In this document: piece after piece, positions 1-8,619 of the stretch
How positions within the stretch are numbered: the first letter of the stretch is position 1
Layout: every line of letters starts with the position of its first letter
Source: an uncultured Lachnospiraceae bacterium
Lineage (GTDB): Bacteria > Bacillota > Clostridia > Lachnospirales > Lachnospiraceae
Length of the DNA stretch: 64,000 bases
Direction of reading: 5' to 3'
Assembly (NCBI GenBank): GCA_947382355.1
Contig: CANCYR010000007.1
Span: 1-64,000 of the forward strand
The notes under the pieces: model-generated
What the model saw: only the letters and a program-made list of their open reading frames with translations
Databases searched by the model: none
Told to the model about the DNA's origin: nothing
Program-made: the position numbers and the translations under genes

Positions 1-2
1 TA

Positions 3-68
3 TGCCTGACCTGCTTCGGTCTCGGATACGCCATCGGAAGCAAGGATAATAATAAGACACAAAAATAG
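3..68 (+). CDS. C-terminal end of an unidentified protein (partial)
   Basis: Only the last 21 codons are present, read in the third frame from the left edge to a TAG at 66-68. The visible peptide begins CLTCFGLGYAIG, which is hydrophobic, and ends in a polar tail (SKDNNKTQK), as at the end of a membrane protein. A terminator hairpin overlaps the stop, which supports this being a real gene end. Too little is present to name a family. Confidence 0.4.
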   Translation, partial: CLTCFGLGYAIGSKDNNKTQK

Positions 69-102
69 CCGCCCTTAGTCTGGAAAACTTTGCGGCCATT
101 TT
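62..102 (+). terminator. Rho-independent terminator
   Basis: The arms AAAAT-a-GCCGC and GCGGC-c-ATTTT pair across a roughly 19-base loop, and the 3' arm runs into T residues. It sits right at the stop of the partial gene on the left edge. Confidence 0.6.
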
Positions 103-265
103 TGCAAGTTATAAATTGGACTAGCCGTCTATCGGCAGTACCTTTTATAAGCATATTTTAGCAAATTTATATTGAATTGTCAAATCCAGCGAGTATTCCG
201 TTGAAGTCATTTTATATCAGATTTTAGGCAAAAGCAAGAGATTTTGGCAGCGGGGCAATTTGCAA

Positions 266-490
266 GTAACAGTTCAGCCCTCCGCTTTCCTCCACAGGAA
301 TCAGAACCGGCGGCAGACAGAAAGTGTTTCTACGTCGTCCCGCTCTCGCTCTGATAAAAACGCAGCAGTGCTAAGCTCGAAAATACCTCGCTAAGCGCTG
401 GCGTTTTTATAAGGACTCCTTTAGAAATCACTTTCTGTCTGCCGCCAGTTCTGATTCCTGTGGAGGAAAGTGGAGGGCTGAACTGTTACA
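266..490. mobile_element. Element A copy 1: palindromic MITE-like element with target duplication
   Basis: A near-perfect 225 bp palindrome begins GTAACAGTTC and ends GAACTGTTACA. The outer arms of about 60 bp match with about two mismatches. The centre holds a second quasi-palindrome around AAAAACGC...GCGTTTTT with the loop CTCGAAAATACCTCG. The 7-mer TTTGCAA flanks it at 259-265 and 491-497 (8 bp if the adjacent A is counted), which is a target-site duplication. It has no credible coding capacity. Copies 2-4 share the ends and core but have different arms. Confidence 0.85.
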
Positions 491-491
491 T

Positions 492-520
492 TTGCAATGG
501 AGTGCAACGAACTATATAGT
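492..520 (+). promoter_or_regulatory. Candidate sigma-A promoter for the MoxR/VWA pair
   Basis: TTGCAA (492-497), a 17 bp spacer and TATAGT (515-520) lie 22 bp upstream of the MoxR start. The -35 hexamer lies inside the right-hand target duplication of element A copy 1, so the promoter stays intact despite the insertion next to it. Confidence 0.5.
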
Positions 521-542
521 AATAAAAAATAAGGAGAACACA

Positions 543-1352
543 ATGGGTACGAATTTTAAATCAACACAGGATTATGTAGCAAGCAGAGAACTGATGGACA
601 GCGTGAATGTGGCAATGGCATTAGAAAAGCCTCTTTTAATAAAGGGAGAGCCGGGAACCGGAAAAACCATGCTTGCAAAGGCAGTGGCAAATTCCCTTTC
701 CATGGATTTAATCATATGGAATATTAAATCCACCACCAAGGCACAGGAGGGATTGTATACCTATGATACGATTCAGAGGCTGTATGACGGGCAGTTTGGG
801 GAAGAGGGCGTAGACGATATCGCAAAGTATATCAAGCTTGGAAAGCTGGGAGAGGCCTTTGACAGACAAAAGCAGGTGGTGCTTTTAATCGATGAAATCG
901 ACAAGGCGGACTTGGAGTTCCCAAACGATTTATTATGGGAATTGGACCAGATGGAATTTTATATTCCGGAAACGAAAAGAACCGTAAAGGCAAAACAGCG
1001 CCCTGTTGTAATCATTACCTCCAATGCGGAAAAGGAGCTGCCGGACGCATTTCTTAGAAGATGTATTTTCCATTATATCGATTTCCCAAAGTCTGATTTG
1101 ATGGCGGAAATCGTAAAGACACATTTTCCTAAAATAGAAGAAAATCTGTTGAAAAATGCCATGGAGGTTTTTTACTGGATACGGGGAATCCGGGATGTGC
1201 GCAAGAAACCAAGCACCTCCGAGCTTATCGACTGGCTGAATGCACTGCAGATGAACGGGATTCCGGCAGACACATTAAAGAAGGAACTGCCGTTTTTAGG
1301 GGTTGTTGTGAAAAAGGATGAGGATTTAGAAGCGGTGCGTCATTATGTTTAA
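543..1352 (+). CDS. MoxR-family AAA+ ATPase
   Basis: This is a cytoplasmic AAA+ ATPase of 269 aa. The start at 543 is chosen because AAGGAG precedes it closely; an upstream in-frame start at 492 has no ribosome site and would overlap the promoter. Walker A is GEPGTGKT at residues 35-42 and Walker B is LLIDEID at about 114-120; a sensor-like ITSN segment follows. MoxR ATPases work as chaperone-like partners of VWA-domain proteins, and the next gene, overlapping by 8 bp, encodes such a partner, so the two are probably translationally coupled. The client is unknown. The family call is firm; the physiological role is not. Confidence 0.9.
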   Translation: MGTNFKSTQDYVASRELMDSVNVAMALEKPLLIKGEPGTGKTMLAKAVANSLSMDLIIWNIKSTTKAQEGLYTYDTIQRLYDGQFGEEGVDDIAKYIKLGKLGEAFDRQKQVVLLIDEIDKADLEFPNDLLWELDQMEFYIPETKRTVKAKQRPVVIITSNAEKELPDAFLRRCIFHYIDFPKSDLMAEIVKTHFPKIEENLLKNAMEVFYWIRGIRDVRKKPSTSELIDWLNALQMNGIPADTLKKELPFLGVVVKKDEDLEAVRHYV

Positions 1353-2547
1353 AGATTTCTTTTATGTATGTAAAGCAAAAGGACTGGATATTTCCCTAAG
1401 CGAATGGCTGACTTTGATGGATGCTGTGGACAAGGGGCTTTGCGAAAGTTCCCTTACCCGGTTTTATTATGTGGCAAGAATGATTCTTGTGAAAAATGAA
1501 ACTGAGTATGATAAATTTGACATGGCTTTTGAAGAGCATTTTAAAGGCATACAGTCCGAAAACGACATATCCGAAAGAATGAAGCGATGGCTGGATAAGG
1601 AAGACATGAACGATATGCTTCACGAAGAGGATAAGTTCTGGATGAACAAACAGCAGGAAATGGAAAATATTGACAAGGAAGAAACCAGAAAGCAGTTTGA
1701 AAAGCGGATGAAGGACCAGGACAGTGAGCATAACGGCGGAACGAAATGGGTAGGAACTCTGGGAAAGACCTCCTTTGGCAACACAGGAGGAAATGTAGGA
1801 GGAATCCGTGTGGGCGGCTATACCGGCTACCAGTCCGCCTTTCAGGTGGTGGGAGAGCGCAGATACAGGGACTTTCGGGATGACAGGGTGCTTGATAACA
1901 GACAGTTTCAGCAGGCTTTAAGAAAGCTCAGGCAGTTTTCCACCAAATTAGATGTGCCGAGAACGGAGCTGGATCTGGATGGTACTATTGACAAAACCTG
2001 CAACAACGGCGGCTACCTTCAAATCGTCATGGAAAAGCCCAGAAAAAATGCAGTAAAGCTGCTTTTACTGATGGATTCCGGCGGCACCATGATTCCTTAT
2101 ACTGTATTGCTGAATGAATTGTTTCAGTCCGTGCATAAGTCCAATCATTTTAAGGACGTGAAAACCTATTTTTTTCATAACTGCATTTACAGCAAGCTGT
2201 ACAATACGCCGGAATGTGAAAACGGGGACTGGATAGACACGGAATGGATGTTCCGGAATTTAGACAGCGATTATAAGGTAATTATTGTGGGAGATGCTGC
2301 AATGGCGCCGGAAGAGCTGTTTTCGGACCAGGGCAATTACAGGGGGCCCAACGGCGGACTTTCCGGAATGGACTGGCTGCGCCTGATGAAAAGGCATTAT
2401 AAGAAGATTGTATGGATGAATCCGAAGATGGCTCCCGGAAAAGCGCCATGGAGGGAAGCAGAAACTGCTATCAAGGAGTTGTTTCCCATGTACAAGCTCA
2501 CAGTGGGCGGGCTCAATCAGGCAATGGATAAGCTGATGGCGCGATAA
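1345..2547 (+). CDS. VWA-domain (CoxE-like) protein, partner of MoxR ATPase
   Basis: This 400 aa protein has no signal peptide or membrane segment. The N-terminal half is charged and helical. A glycine-rich linker (GNTGGNVGGIRVGGYTG) lies near residue 150, and a von Willebrand A-type fold occupies the C-terminal half. The MIDAS-like motif is LLLLMDSGGTM, where the canonical DxSxS is replaced by D-S-G-G-T, a form common in CoxE-like proteins. A second conserved acid occurs in VIIVGDAAMAP. It overlaps the MoxR gene by 8 bp. Family knowledge suggests a MoxR-driven complex that remodels a target protein; no target is visible nearby. Confidence 0.8.
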   Translation: MFKDFFYVCKAKGLDISLSEWLTLMDAVDKGLCESSLTRFYYVARMILVKNETEYDKFDMAFEEHFKGIQSENDISERMKRWLDKEDMNDMLHEEDKFWMNKQQEMENIDKEETRKQFEKRMKDQDSEHNGGTKWVGTLGKTSFGNTGGNVGGIRVGGYTGYQSAFQVVGERRYRDFRDDRVLDNRQFQQALRKLRQFSTKLDVPRTELDLDGTIDKTCNNGGYLQIVMEKPRKNAVKLLLLMDSGGTMIPYTVLLNELFQSVHKSNHFKDVKTYFFHNCIYSKLYNTPECENGDWIDTEWMFRNLDSDYKVIIVGDAAMAPEELFSDQGNYRGPNGGLSGMDWLRLMKRHYKKIVWMNPKMAPGKAPWREAETAIKELFPMYKLTVGGLNQAMDKLMAR

Positions 2548-2751
2548 GCTGCCGTTAAAATTGTGATAAGGCAGATTTGTTCCTGAAATTTTCAAAAGCA
2601 TTATCTGCATAATAGATAAAAATTAATAAAAATCATAAAGATTTAAGAGAAAGTTATAAAAACATTAAAATTAGTTTTGTTAATTTTAACAAATAACTTT
2701 TATAAAAAATGGTAAAAACTTAGAAAGTGTTATGCAAAATTATGGTTTACA

Positions 2752-2781
2752 TTGACAAGCCTGCATAAATCGTAGTAGAAT
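2752..2781 (+). promoter_or_regulatory. Sigma-A promoter of the maltodextrin operon
   Basis: TTGACA (2752-2757), an 18 bp spacer and TAGAAT (2776-2781). Transcription would start near 2788, leaving a leader of about 255 nt before the binding-protein gene. Confidence 0.7.
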
Positions 2782-2787
2782 AAGTGG

Positions 2788-3045
2788 AAAGTGAAATATG
2801 AAAGAAACGTTCTTGGCTTTAAATTTTTGTTTTATAAGCATTTTAGTTATATTTAAGTAAGTCAGATAAAGCAAAGATGGGTACGGCAGAGACAAATGAA
2901 AACTGTGCCGGATTCTGTATCAAAGAACAGTCAGGAAGCCGTTTTTTTACATATGTAAAAAAGGTATAAAACACTATGTGTTTTATATAGAAGCTAAGCA
3001 TTAGCTAAGAGAGGTAAAAACAAAAAAAGGAGAGGAAAAAAAGTT
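2788..3045 (+). promoter_or_regulatory. Long structured 5' leader of the maltodextrin operon
   Basis: The leader contains two adjacent perfect palindromes able to form hairpins: 2943-2962 (TTTTTTAC meeting GTAAAAAA) and 2965-2987 (TATAAAACAC meeting GTGTTTTATA). They lie about 60-100 nt upstream of the ATG. No known riboswitch class is recognised. They could be mRNA-stabilising hairpins or a bipartite operator; sequence alone cannot separate these. The rest of 2548-2751 is AT-rich with no gene. Confidence 0.45.
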
Positions 3046-4377
3046 ATGAAAAAGAAAGTATTAGCATTACTTTTGACAACCAGCATGGTTGCAACCTTAG
3101 TTGGATGTGGCGCTAAAGAAGACACCACAACAACTGATGACACAAACAACACAGAAACAGAAGAAGGCGCTGAGGAAGGTACAGAAGAAGATACTGATGC
3201 AGAAGCTGAAGAAGGCACAGAAGAAGGTGCTGACACAGAGGCAGCAGCAGATGAGCCTTGGAGCGGAACCTTAAAGGTATGGAGCCCACAGGAAGATCAG
3301 GATACAGGCTGGCTTAGCGCACAGTGTGACGCTTTCAATGCAGCACATCCGGATTGGGACATCACATTTGAATATGGCGTATGTCCGGAAGGCGAGGCAA
3401 AGCAAAACGTTACTCAGGACGTTGAAAATGCAGCAGACGTTTATATGTTAGCAAATGATAACATTTCTGCTTTAGTAGCTTCTAACGCACTTGCAGAGCT
3501 TGGCGGAACTTATCTTGACTATGTTAACACAACAAATGATCCGGTTTTTGCAAGTTCCGTTACATACAACGGTTCTGTATATGCATTCCCATTCACATCC
3601 AATACATGGTTTATGTACTATGACAAGAGTGTATACACTGAAGAGGATATCAAGAGCTTTGATACTATGTTAGAAAAAGGAAAGGTTGCTTTCCCATTAT
3701 CTGACTCCTGGTATATTCAGGCATTCTATGTAGCAAACGGATGTACATTATTCGGTGATGGTACAGATGAAGCAGCTGGAATTGATTTCGGTGGAGATAA
3801 GGCAGCAGCAGTTACAGATTACTTAGTAGACGTAGCAGCAAATCCAAACTTTGTAAATGATCAGGACGGAGCTGGCCTGGCTGGTTTAAGAGAAGGTTCT
3901 GTAAACGCAATTTTCTCCGGTACATGGAATGCAGAAGCTGTAAAAGAAGCACTTGGCGAGAACATGGGTGTTGCAGCACTTCCTAACGTTAACATCGGCG
4001 GTAACGAAGGCACAATGAAATCATTCATGGGTTCTAAAGCAGTCGGTGTAAATCCAAATGCAGAAAATCAACAGGTTGCTATGGCTTTAGCTGCTTATCT
4101 TGCAGGTGAAGAAGCACAGAAGGCTCACTATGACATGAGAGGTATCTTACCTACTAACACAAACATCACAATAGAAGGTGACGAAATTGCAGCAGCAGTA
4201 GCAGCAACAGCAGCAAATACATCTATTATGCAGCCATTCGTATCCAAGATGGACTTATACTGGTCACCAGCTGAAAACATGGGTAAAGCAATCATTGCAG
4301 GTGAAGTTACACATGACAATGCAGCTGAAAAGACAGAAGATATGAACACAACCATGAACAACGATGTAGCTGAATAA
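3046..4377 (+). CDS. Maltose/maltodextrin-type ABC transporter substrate-binding lipoprotein
   Basis: This 443 aa extracellular solute-binding protein of family 1 is anchored by lipid. The N-terminus MKKKVLALLL...LVGCG is a signal peptide with a lipobox, lipidated at about Cys21. A long acidic Thr/Glu linker (TETEEGAEEGTEEDTDAE and on, about residues 25-70) separates the anchor from the binding domain. The fold contains typical MalE-like segments such as LKVWSPQEDQDTGW and GSKAVGVNPNAENQQVAMALAAYL. It heads an operon with two MalF/MalG-type permeases and an alpha-amylase, so malto-oligosaccharides are the likely ligand. No transporter ATPase is encoded here, so a shared MsmK-type ATPase elsewhere is inferred. 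Confidence 0.9.
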   Translation: MKKKVLALLLTTSMVATLVGCGAKEDTTTTDDTNNTETEEGAEEGTEEDTDAEAEEGTEEGADTEAAADEPWSGTLKVWSPQEDQDTGWLSAQCDAFNAAHPDWDITFEYGVCPEGEAKQNVTQDVENAADVYMLANDNISALVASNALAELGGTYLDYVNTTNDPVFASSVTYNGSVYAFPFTSNTWFMYYDKSVYTEEDIKSFDTMLEKGKVAFPLSDSWYIQAFYVANGCTLFGDGTDEAAGIDFGGDKAAAVTDYLVDVAANPNFVNDQDGAGLAGLREGSVNAIFSGTWNAEAVKEALGENMGVAALPNVNIGGNEGTMKSFMGSKAVGVNPNAENQQVAMALAAYLAGEEAQKAHYDMRGILPTNTNITIEGDEIAAAVAATAANTSIMQPFVSKMDLYWSPAENMGKAIIAGEVTHDNAAEKTEDMNTTMNNDVAE

Positions 4378-4450
4378 TCTACTTGTTGGATGTTGAAAAC
4401 TGGAAACAGAAATTCATAAACATTACGGTTCCAAAGTTATGATTGGACCG

Positions 4451-4489
4451 GAGACTCCAGGGTGCCTATACGGCACCCTGTGATGTCTC
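4451..4489 (+). terminator. Intercistronic hairpin (attenuating/stabilising)
   Basis: GAGAC...CAGGGTGCC pairs with GGCACCCTG...GTCTC across a 4-base loop, between the binding-protein and first permease genes. Only a short T-rich tract follows. Such hairpins commonly let the binding protein be made in excess over the permeases, by partial termination or by protecting the upstream mRNA. Confidence 0.7.
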
Positions 4490-4519
4490 TTATTCTAGTA
4501 AGTATAGGAGGCCCATCGC

Positions 4520-5902
4520 ATGAAGAAGGCTGATACAAAGAAGAAAAAAGTAAAAGAATTTCAAACACCTTATACTGTTATGAATGCAGTAAAGAAAGGA
4601 AATACAATTACAAAGTTCTCTATACTGATAATGGGCTTTGGCAATATTGCACATAAGCAGATTGGAAAAGGGCTTATGTTTCTGGCTTTAGAAATTGGAT
4701 ATCTTTGGTATATGATATCCAGTGGTTTTCATTCTTTGGCAATGTTTCCCTCTTTAGGCTGGAGAGAACAGGAAAAAGTATGGAATGAAAAAAAGATGAT
4801 TTATGAATACACTGCAGGAGATCAGTCTCAATTGCTGCTTTTATATGGTGTGGCAACTTTATTCATTACATGTTTGTTTATTGTTGTTTGGAGAGAAGCA
4901 GTAAGAAGCGCTTATAAGTCAGAAGTGCTGGCAAAGGAAGGAAAGCACCTGAACACCTTTATAGAAGATTATAAGAGCCTGTTCAACCAAAATCTTTATA
5001 AGCTGTTATTAGCTGCTCCACTTATGGGAGTTTTGGGATTTACTATTTTGCCTTTGGTTTATAATATTTCCATGGCATTTACCAATTACAGTAAGTTAAA
5101 TGATCACATGGTCTTGTTTGACTGGGTTGGTCTGGACAACTTTAAGAAGATATTGAACTTTGCGGATAGTATTGGTAAACAGTTCTATTCCGTATTGGGC
5201 TGGACATTGGTTTGGGCATTTTTTGCAACATTCCTAAATTATATTTTTGGCATGATACTTGCCATTGTAGTTAATAGAAAAGATACGAAAGCAAAAGGTT
5301 TTTGGAGGTTTTGTTTTGTGTTATCCATTGCAGTGCCGCAGTTCGTATCCTTGCTGATTATGAGGACTATGTTGCAGCCAACAGGTGTAATTAATACGAT
5401 GCTGATGAAGTATGGTCTTATTGAGACTGCATTGCCATTTTTGTCAAAGGCTATGTGGGCAAGGGTGACAGTTATTGTTATTAATCTATGGGTAGGTATT
5501 CCTTATACTTTGCTTCAGGTAACGGGTATTTTACAGAATATTCCGGCAGAGCTTTATGAAGCGGCAAAGATAGACGGAGCCAATGCGGTGCAGGCATTCT
5601 TTAAGATTACGTTGCCTTATATGCTGTTTGTTATGACACCGTATCTGATTACGCAGTTTACAGGAAATATCAACAACTTTAACATTATATTCCTGTTGAC
5701 AGGAGGAGCTCCTATACCAGTGGAGTCTACGGCAGGAAAAACGGACCTTCTTGTTACATGGCTGTATAAACTGACGGTTGAGAAGAACTACTATAATCTG
5801 GGTGCAGTTATTGGTATTATGACATTTATTACGCTGGCAATTGTTGCGTTGTTAACATATCGTAATACTGCATCTTATAAGGATGAGGAGGGATTCATGT
5901 AA
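4520..5902 (+). CDS. Maltodextrin ABC transporter permease, MalF type
   Basis: This is a 460 aa inner-membrane permease. AGGAGG lies 9 nt upstream of the ATG. It has an unusually long N-terminal region (about residues 1-160) with extra membrane segments, as in clostridial MalF homologues, followed by the transporter domain. The EAA loop contacting the ATPase reads ELYEAAKIDGANAVQAFFKITLPYM, with the conserved EAA...G pattern. It shares a TAATG stop/start overlap with the next permease. It should form a heterodimeric channel with that protein, supplied by the upstream lipoprotein. Confidence 0.92.
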   Translation: MKKADTKKKKVKEFQTPYTVMNAVKKGNTITKFSILIMGFGNIAHKQIGKGLMFLALEIGYLWYMISSGFHSLAMFPSLGWREQEKVWNEKKMIYEYTAGDQSQLLLLYGVATLFITCLFIVVWREAVRSAYKSEVLAKEGKHLNTFIEDYKSLFNQNLYKLLLAAPLMGVLGFTILPLVYNISMAFTNYSKLNDHMVLFDWVGLDNFKKILNFADSIGKQFYSVLGWTLVWAFFATFLNYIFGMILAIVVNRKDTKAKGFWRFCFVLSIAVPQFVSLLIMRTMLQPTGVINTMLMKYGLIETALPFLSKAMWARVTVIVINLWVGIPYTLLQVTGILQNIPAELYEAAKIDGANAVQAFFKITLPYMLFVMTPYLITQFTGNINNFNIIFLLTGGAPIPVESTAGKTDLLVTWLYKLTVEKNYYNLGAVIGIMTFITLAIVALLTYRNTASYKDEEGFM

Positions 5903-6783
5903 TGAGTAAGAAAAATAAAACCGAAGAAGCAAGCGTAAAGTCCCGCAGACTGACTGTAAACATAATTATACATATAATTTTGGCGATTTTGGCATTTATA
6001 TGGGTATTGCCCATTTTCTGGGTAATACTAACCAGCTTCCGGGCAGAAAAAGGTTCTTACGTTACGACCTTTTTTCCAAAATCATATACATTAAATAATT
6101 ATGTGAAGCTATTTACAGACACAAGCGTTTTGAACTTTCCCAAAATGTTTACAAACACATTAGTAATTGCAATATTTACATGTATTATCTCCACCATATT
6201 TGTTTTAAGTGTATCCTATTGTATGTCAAGGATGAGATTCAAAATGAGGAAGCCATATATGAACGTGGCAATGATTTTAGGATTGTTCCCATCCTTTATG
6301 TCTATGATTGCAGTTTACTATATTTTAAAAGCATTGAATTTATCAGAAGGTTCCATGATTCCAATTGCTTTAATTATTGTATTTTCAGCAGGCACTGGTT
6401 TGGGATTCTATGTTGCCAAGGGATTTTTTGATACGATTCCAAAGTCTTTGGATGAGGCGGCAACCATCGATGGGGCTACAAAATGGCAGGTATTTACCAG
6501 AATTACCATTCCGCTTAGTAAGCCGATTATTGTATATACTATTTTGACAGCTTTTATGGCACCATGGATTGACTTTATTTTTGCAAAGGTTATCTGTCGT
6601 GCAGAGGCAAAATATTATACAGTTTCCATTGGTTTATGGAGAATGCTGGAAAAGGAATATATTGACAGCTGGTATACCTGTTTTGCGGCAGGGGCTGTTA
6701 TAGTATCTGTTCCAATTGCAATTTTATTTATCTTCACTCAGAAATTCTATGTAGAAGGTATGAGTGGAGCAGTAAAGGGCTAA
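5902..6783 (+). CDS. Maltodextrin ABC transporter permease, MalG type
   Basis: This 293 aa permease has about six membrane segments. The ATPase-contact loop reads SLDEAATIDGATKWQVFTRITIPL. The start codon overlaps the stop of the MalF-type gene by one base (TAATG), and its own stop abuts the amylase ATG, so the genes are tightly coupled. Family knowledge assigns it as the second half of the channel. Confidence 0.92.
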   Translation: MSKKNKTEEASVKSRRLTVNIIIHIILAILAFIWVLPIFWVILTSFRAEKGSYVTTFFPKSYTLNNYVKLFTDTSVLNFPKMFTNTLVIAIFTCIISTIFVLSVSYCMSRMRFKMRKPYMNVAMILGLFPSFMSMIAVYYILKALNLSEGSMIPIALIIVFSAGTGLGFYVAKGFFDTIPKSLDEAATIDGATKWQVFTRITIPLSKPIIVYTILTAFMAPWIDFIFAKVICRAEAKYYTVSIGLWRMLEKEYIDSWYTCFAAGAVIVSVPIAILFIFTQKFYVEGMSGAVKG

Positions 6784-8466
6784 ATGAGGAAATCTATGAA
6801 AAAGAAGTTAATAAGTTTTATTCTTGCTCTTCAAATACTGTTTCTTGCAGGCTGTGGGAATTTTCCCACAGCCTCAAGTATGCAAAGAAAAGTGAATACT
6901 CAGGGCATTTCCGATAATTATCGGACCTATTATGAAGTATTCGTCTATTCTTTTTATGACAGTGACGGAGACGGGACAGGAGACCTGAAGGGTCTTACAA
7001 GTAAACTGGATTATATCAATGACGGAGATGATAGCACGGACTCTGATTTGGGCTTTTCCGGTATATGGCTTATGCCGATTATGCCATCTACCACTTATCA
7101 CAAATATGATGTGACAGATTATTATGATATCGATAAGGAATACGGTACATTAGAGGATTTTCAGGCATTTATGGCAGAATGCGATAAAAGGAATATCAGT
7201 GTGATTCTGGATTTGGTCATGAACCATACTTCATCAAAGCATTCATGGTTCCTGGAAGCCTGTGAATATTTAAGGGGGCTGGATGGAAAGGAACCGGATG
7301 AAAGTGAATGCAAGTACTTTGGTTATTACAATTTTTCAAAGGAAAAGAAATCAGAGGTTTACTATCCGGTAGAAGGTACGCCATGGTATTATGAAGGAAA
7401 GTTCTGGAGTGAAATGCCGGACTTGAATTTAGAAAATGAAGAGGTAAGGCAGGAATTTAAAGAAATTTGTAAATTCTGGCTGGATATGGGTGTGGCAGGC
7501 TTTCGTCTGGATGCGGCAAAGGAGTATGTATCGGATAATGCATCAGCTAATATAGAGATTCTTTCCTGGTTCAACAGTATGGTGAAAGAGGAAAAGGAAG
7601 ATGCTTATATTGTAGCGGAAGTATGGACGGATGCAGATACCTATGCCAAATACTATGAAAGCGGCATAGACAGTGTATTTAATTTCTCTTTTGCAAATAA
7701 TGAGGGCACAATTGCCAAAACCGTAAAAGGCGGCAATGATTCTTATACTGCAAAAACCTATGGAAAAGCAGTGGAAAATTGTAAAGAGCGTTTCGGACAA
7801 TATAATGAAAATTATATCGATGCTCCTTTTTATACAAATCACGATATGGGAAGGAGCGCAGGATACTATTCCGGCGAGAACAGTGAAAGCCAGACGAAAA
7901 TAGCGGCTGCCATGAATCTTTTTATGAGCGGCACAGCCTTTGTTTATTACGGGGAAGAGCTTGGCATGAAAGGTTCCGGTGAGGATGAGAAGAAACGGGC
8001 TCCCATGCTTTGGTCTCTGGATAAAAATGCAGAAGGCATGTGCAAAGGACCGGAAGGCTCCGATACTGTAAAGATGAAATACGACAGCCTTCAGGAGCAG
8101 ATGGAAAATAAGGCTTCCATATATCAGTATTATAAAGAGACAATCAGAATTCGTAACAGTTATCCGGAAATCGTAAAGGGTGATACCAGCCTGGTGGAAG
8201 AAATATCAAATGACCGGATATGCGGGCTGTTAAAGTCTTATGAAAGCCTGGAAGAAGGACAAAAAGAAGCAGAAAAAAAGGAAATATTGCTGGTATTTAA
8301 TATTTCTGAGAAGGAAATGGAAGTAGATTTATCAAAAATTACTTTAAATGGAAGAGAAATAAGCAGCAAGTCTTTCAGGGAAAGCCTGCTGACTGGTGAA
8401 ACAGAAGCGGTATTGGATGGAACAAAATTGTCCATGCCGGCATATTCTGTTGCAATATTGGAATAA
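6784..8466 (+). CDS. Surface alpha-amylase lipoprotein (glycoside hydrolase family 13)
   Basis: This 560 aa protein has a signal peptide and lipobox (FLAGCG), so it should be membrane-anchored outside the cell. All four GH13 signature regions are visible: DLVMNH (region I), GFRLDAAK (region II, nucleophile Asp), VAEVW (region III, acid/base Glu) and TNHD (region IV, transition-state Asp). A short C-terminal beta domain follows. It begins directly after the MalG-type stop. The inferred job is to trim starch or glycogen fragments at the surface to malto-oligosaccharides for the transporter in the same operon. Exact specificity (alpha-amylase or neopullulanase-like) cannot be read from sequence alone. 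Confidence 0.9.
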   Translation: MRKSMKKKLISFILALQILFLAGCGNFPTASSMQRKVNTQGISDNYRTYYEVFVYSFYDSDGDGTGDLKGLTSKLDYINDGDDSTDSDLGFSGIWLMPIMPSTTYHKYDVTDYYDIDKEYGTLEDFQAFMAECDKRNISVILDLVMNHTSSKHSWFLEACEYLRGLDGKEPDESECKYFGYYNFSKEKKSEVYYPVEGTPWYYEGKFWSEMPDLNLENEEVRQEFKEICKFWLDMGVAGFRLDAAKEYVSDNASANIEILSWFNSMVKEEKEDAYIVAEVWTDADTYAKYYESGIDSVFNFSFANNEGTIAKTVKGGNDSYTAKTYGKAVENCKERFGQYNENYIDAPFYTNHDMGRSAGYYSGENSESQTKIAAAMNLFMSGTAFVYYGEELGMKGSGEDEKKRAPMLWSLDKNAEGMCKGPEGSDTVKMKYDSLQEQMENKASIYQYYKETIRIRNSYPEIVKGDTSLVEEISNDRICGLLKSYESLEEGQKEAEKKEILLVFNISEKEMEVDLSKITLNGREISSKSFRESLLTGETEAVLDGTKLSMPAYSVAILE

Positions 8467-8553
8467 AGCATATATCTCCGGGTTACATTATATTTTTAGA
8501 AGGTTCTGATGGCTGAGCTGTTACTTTTTATAAATATAGTGATCCGGAGATTA

Positions 8554-8582
8554 TTGTTTTTTGTGAAATCCCGTGCTATACT
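8554..8582 (+). promoter_or_regulatory. Sigma-A promoter of the flavodiiron gene
   Basis: TTGTTT (8554-8559), a 17 bp spacer and TATACT (8577-8582), 38 bp upstream of the chosen start codon. Confidence 0.6.
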
Positions 8583-8619
8583 TGGACAAGAACAGGATTC
8601 ATTGCAAGGAGGAGCAACA

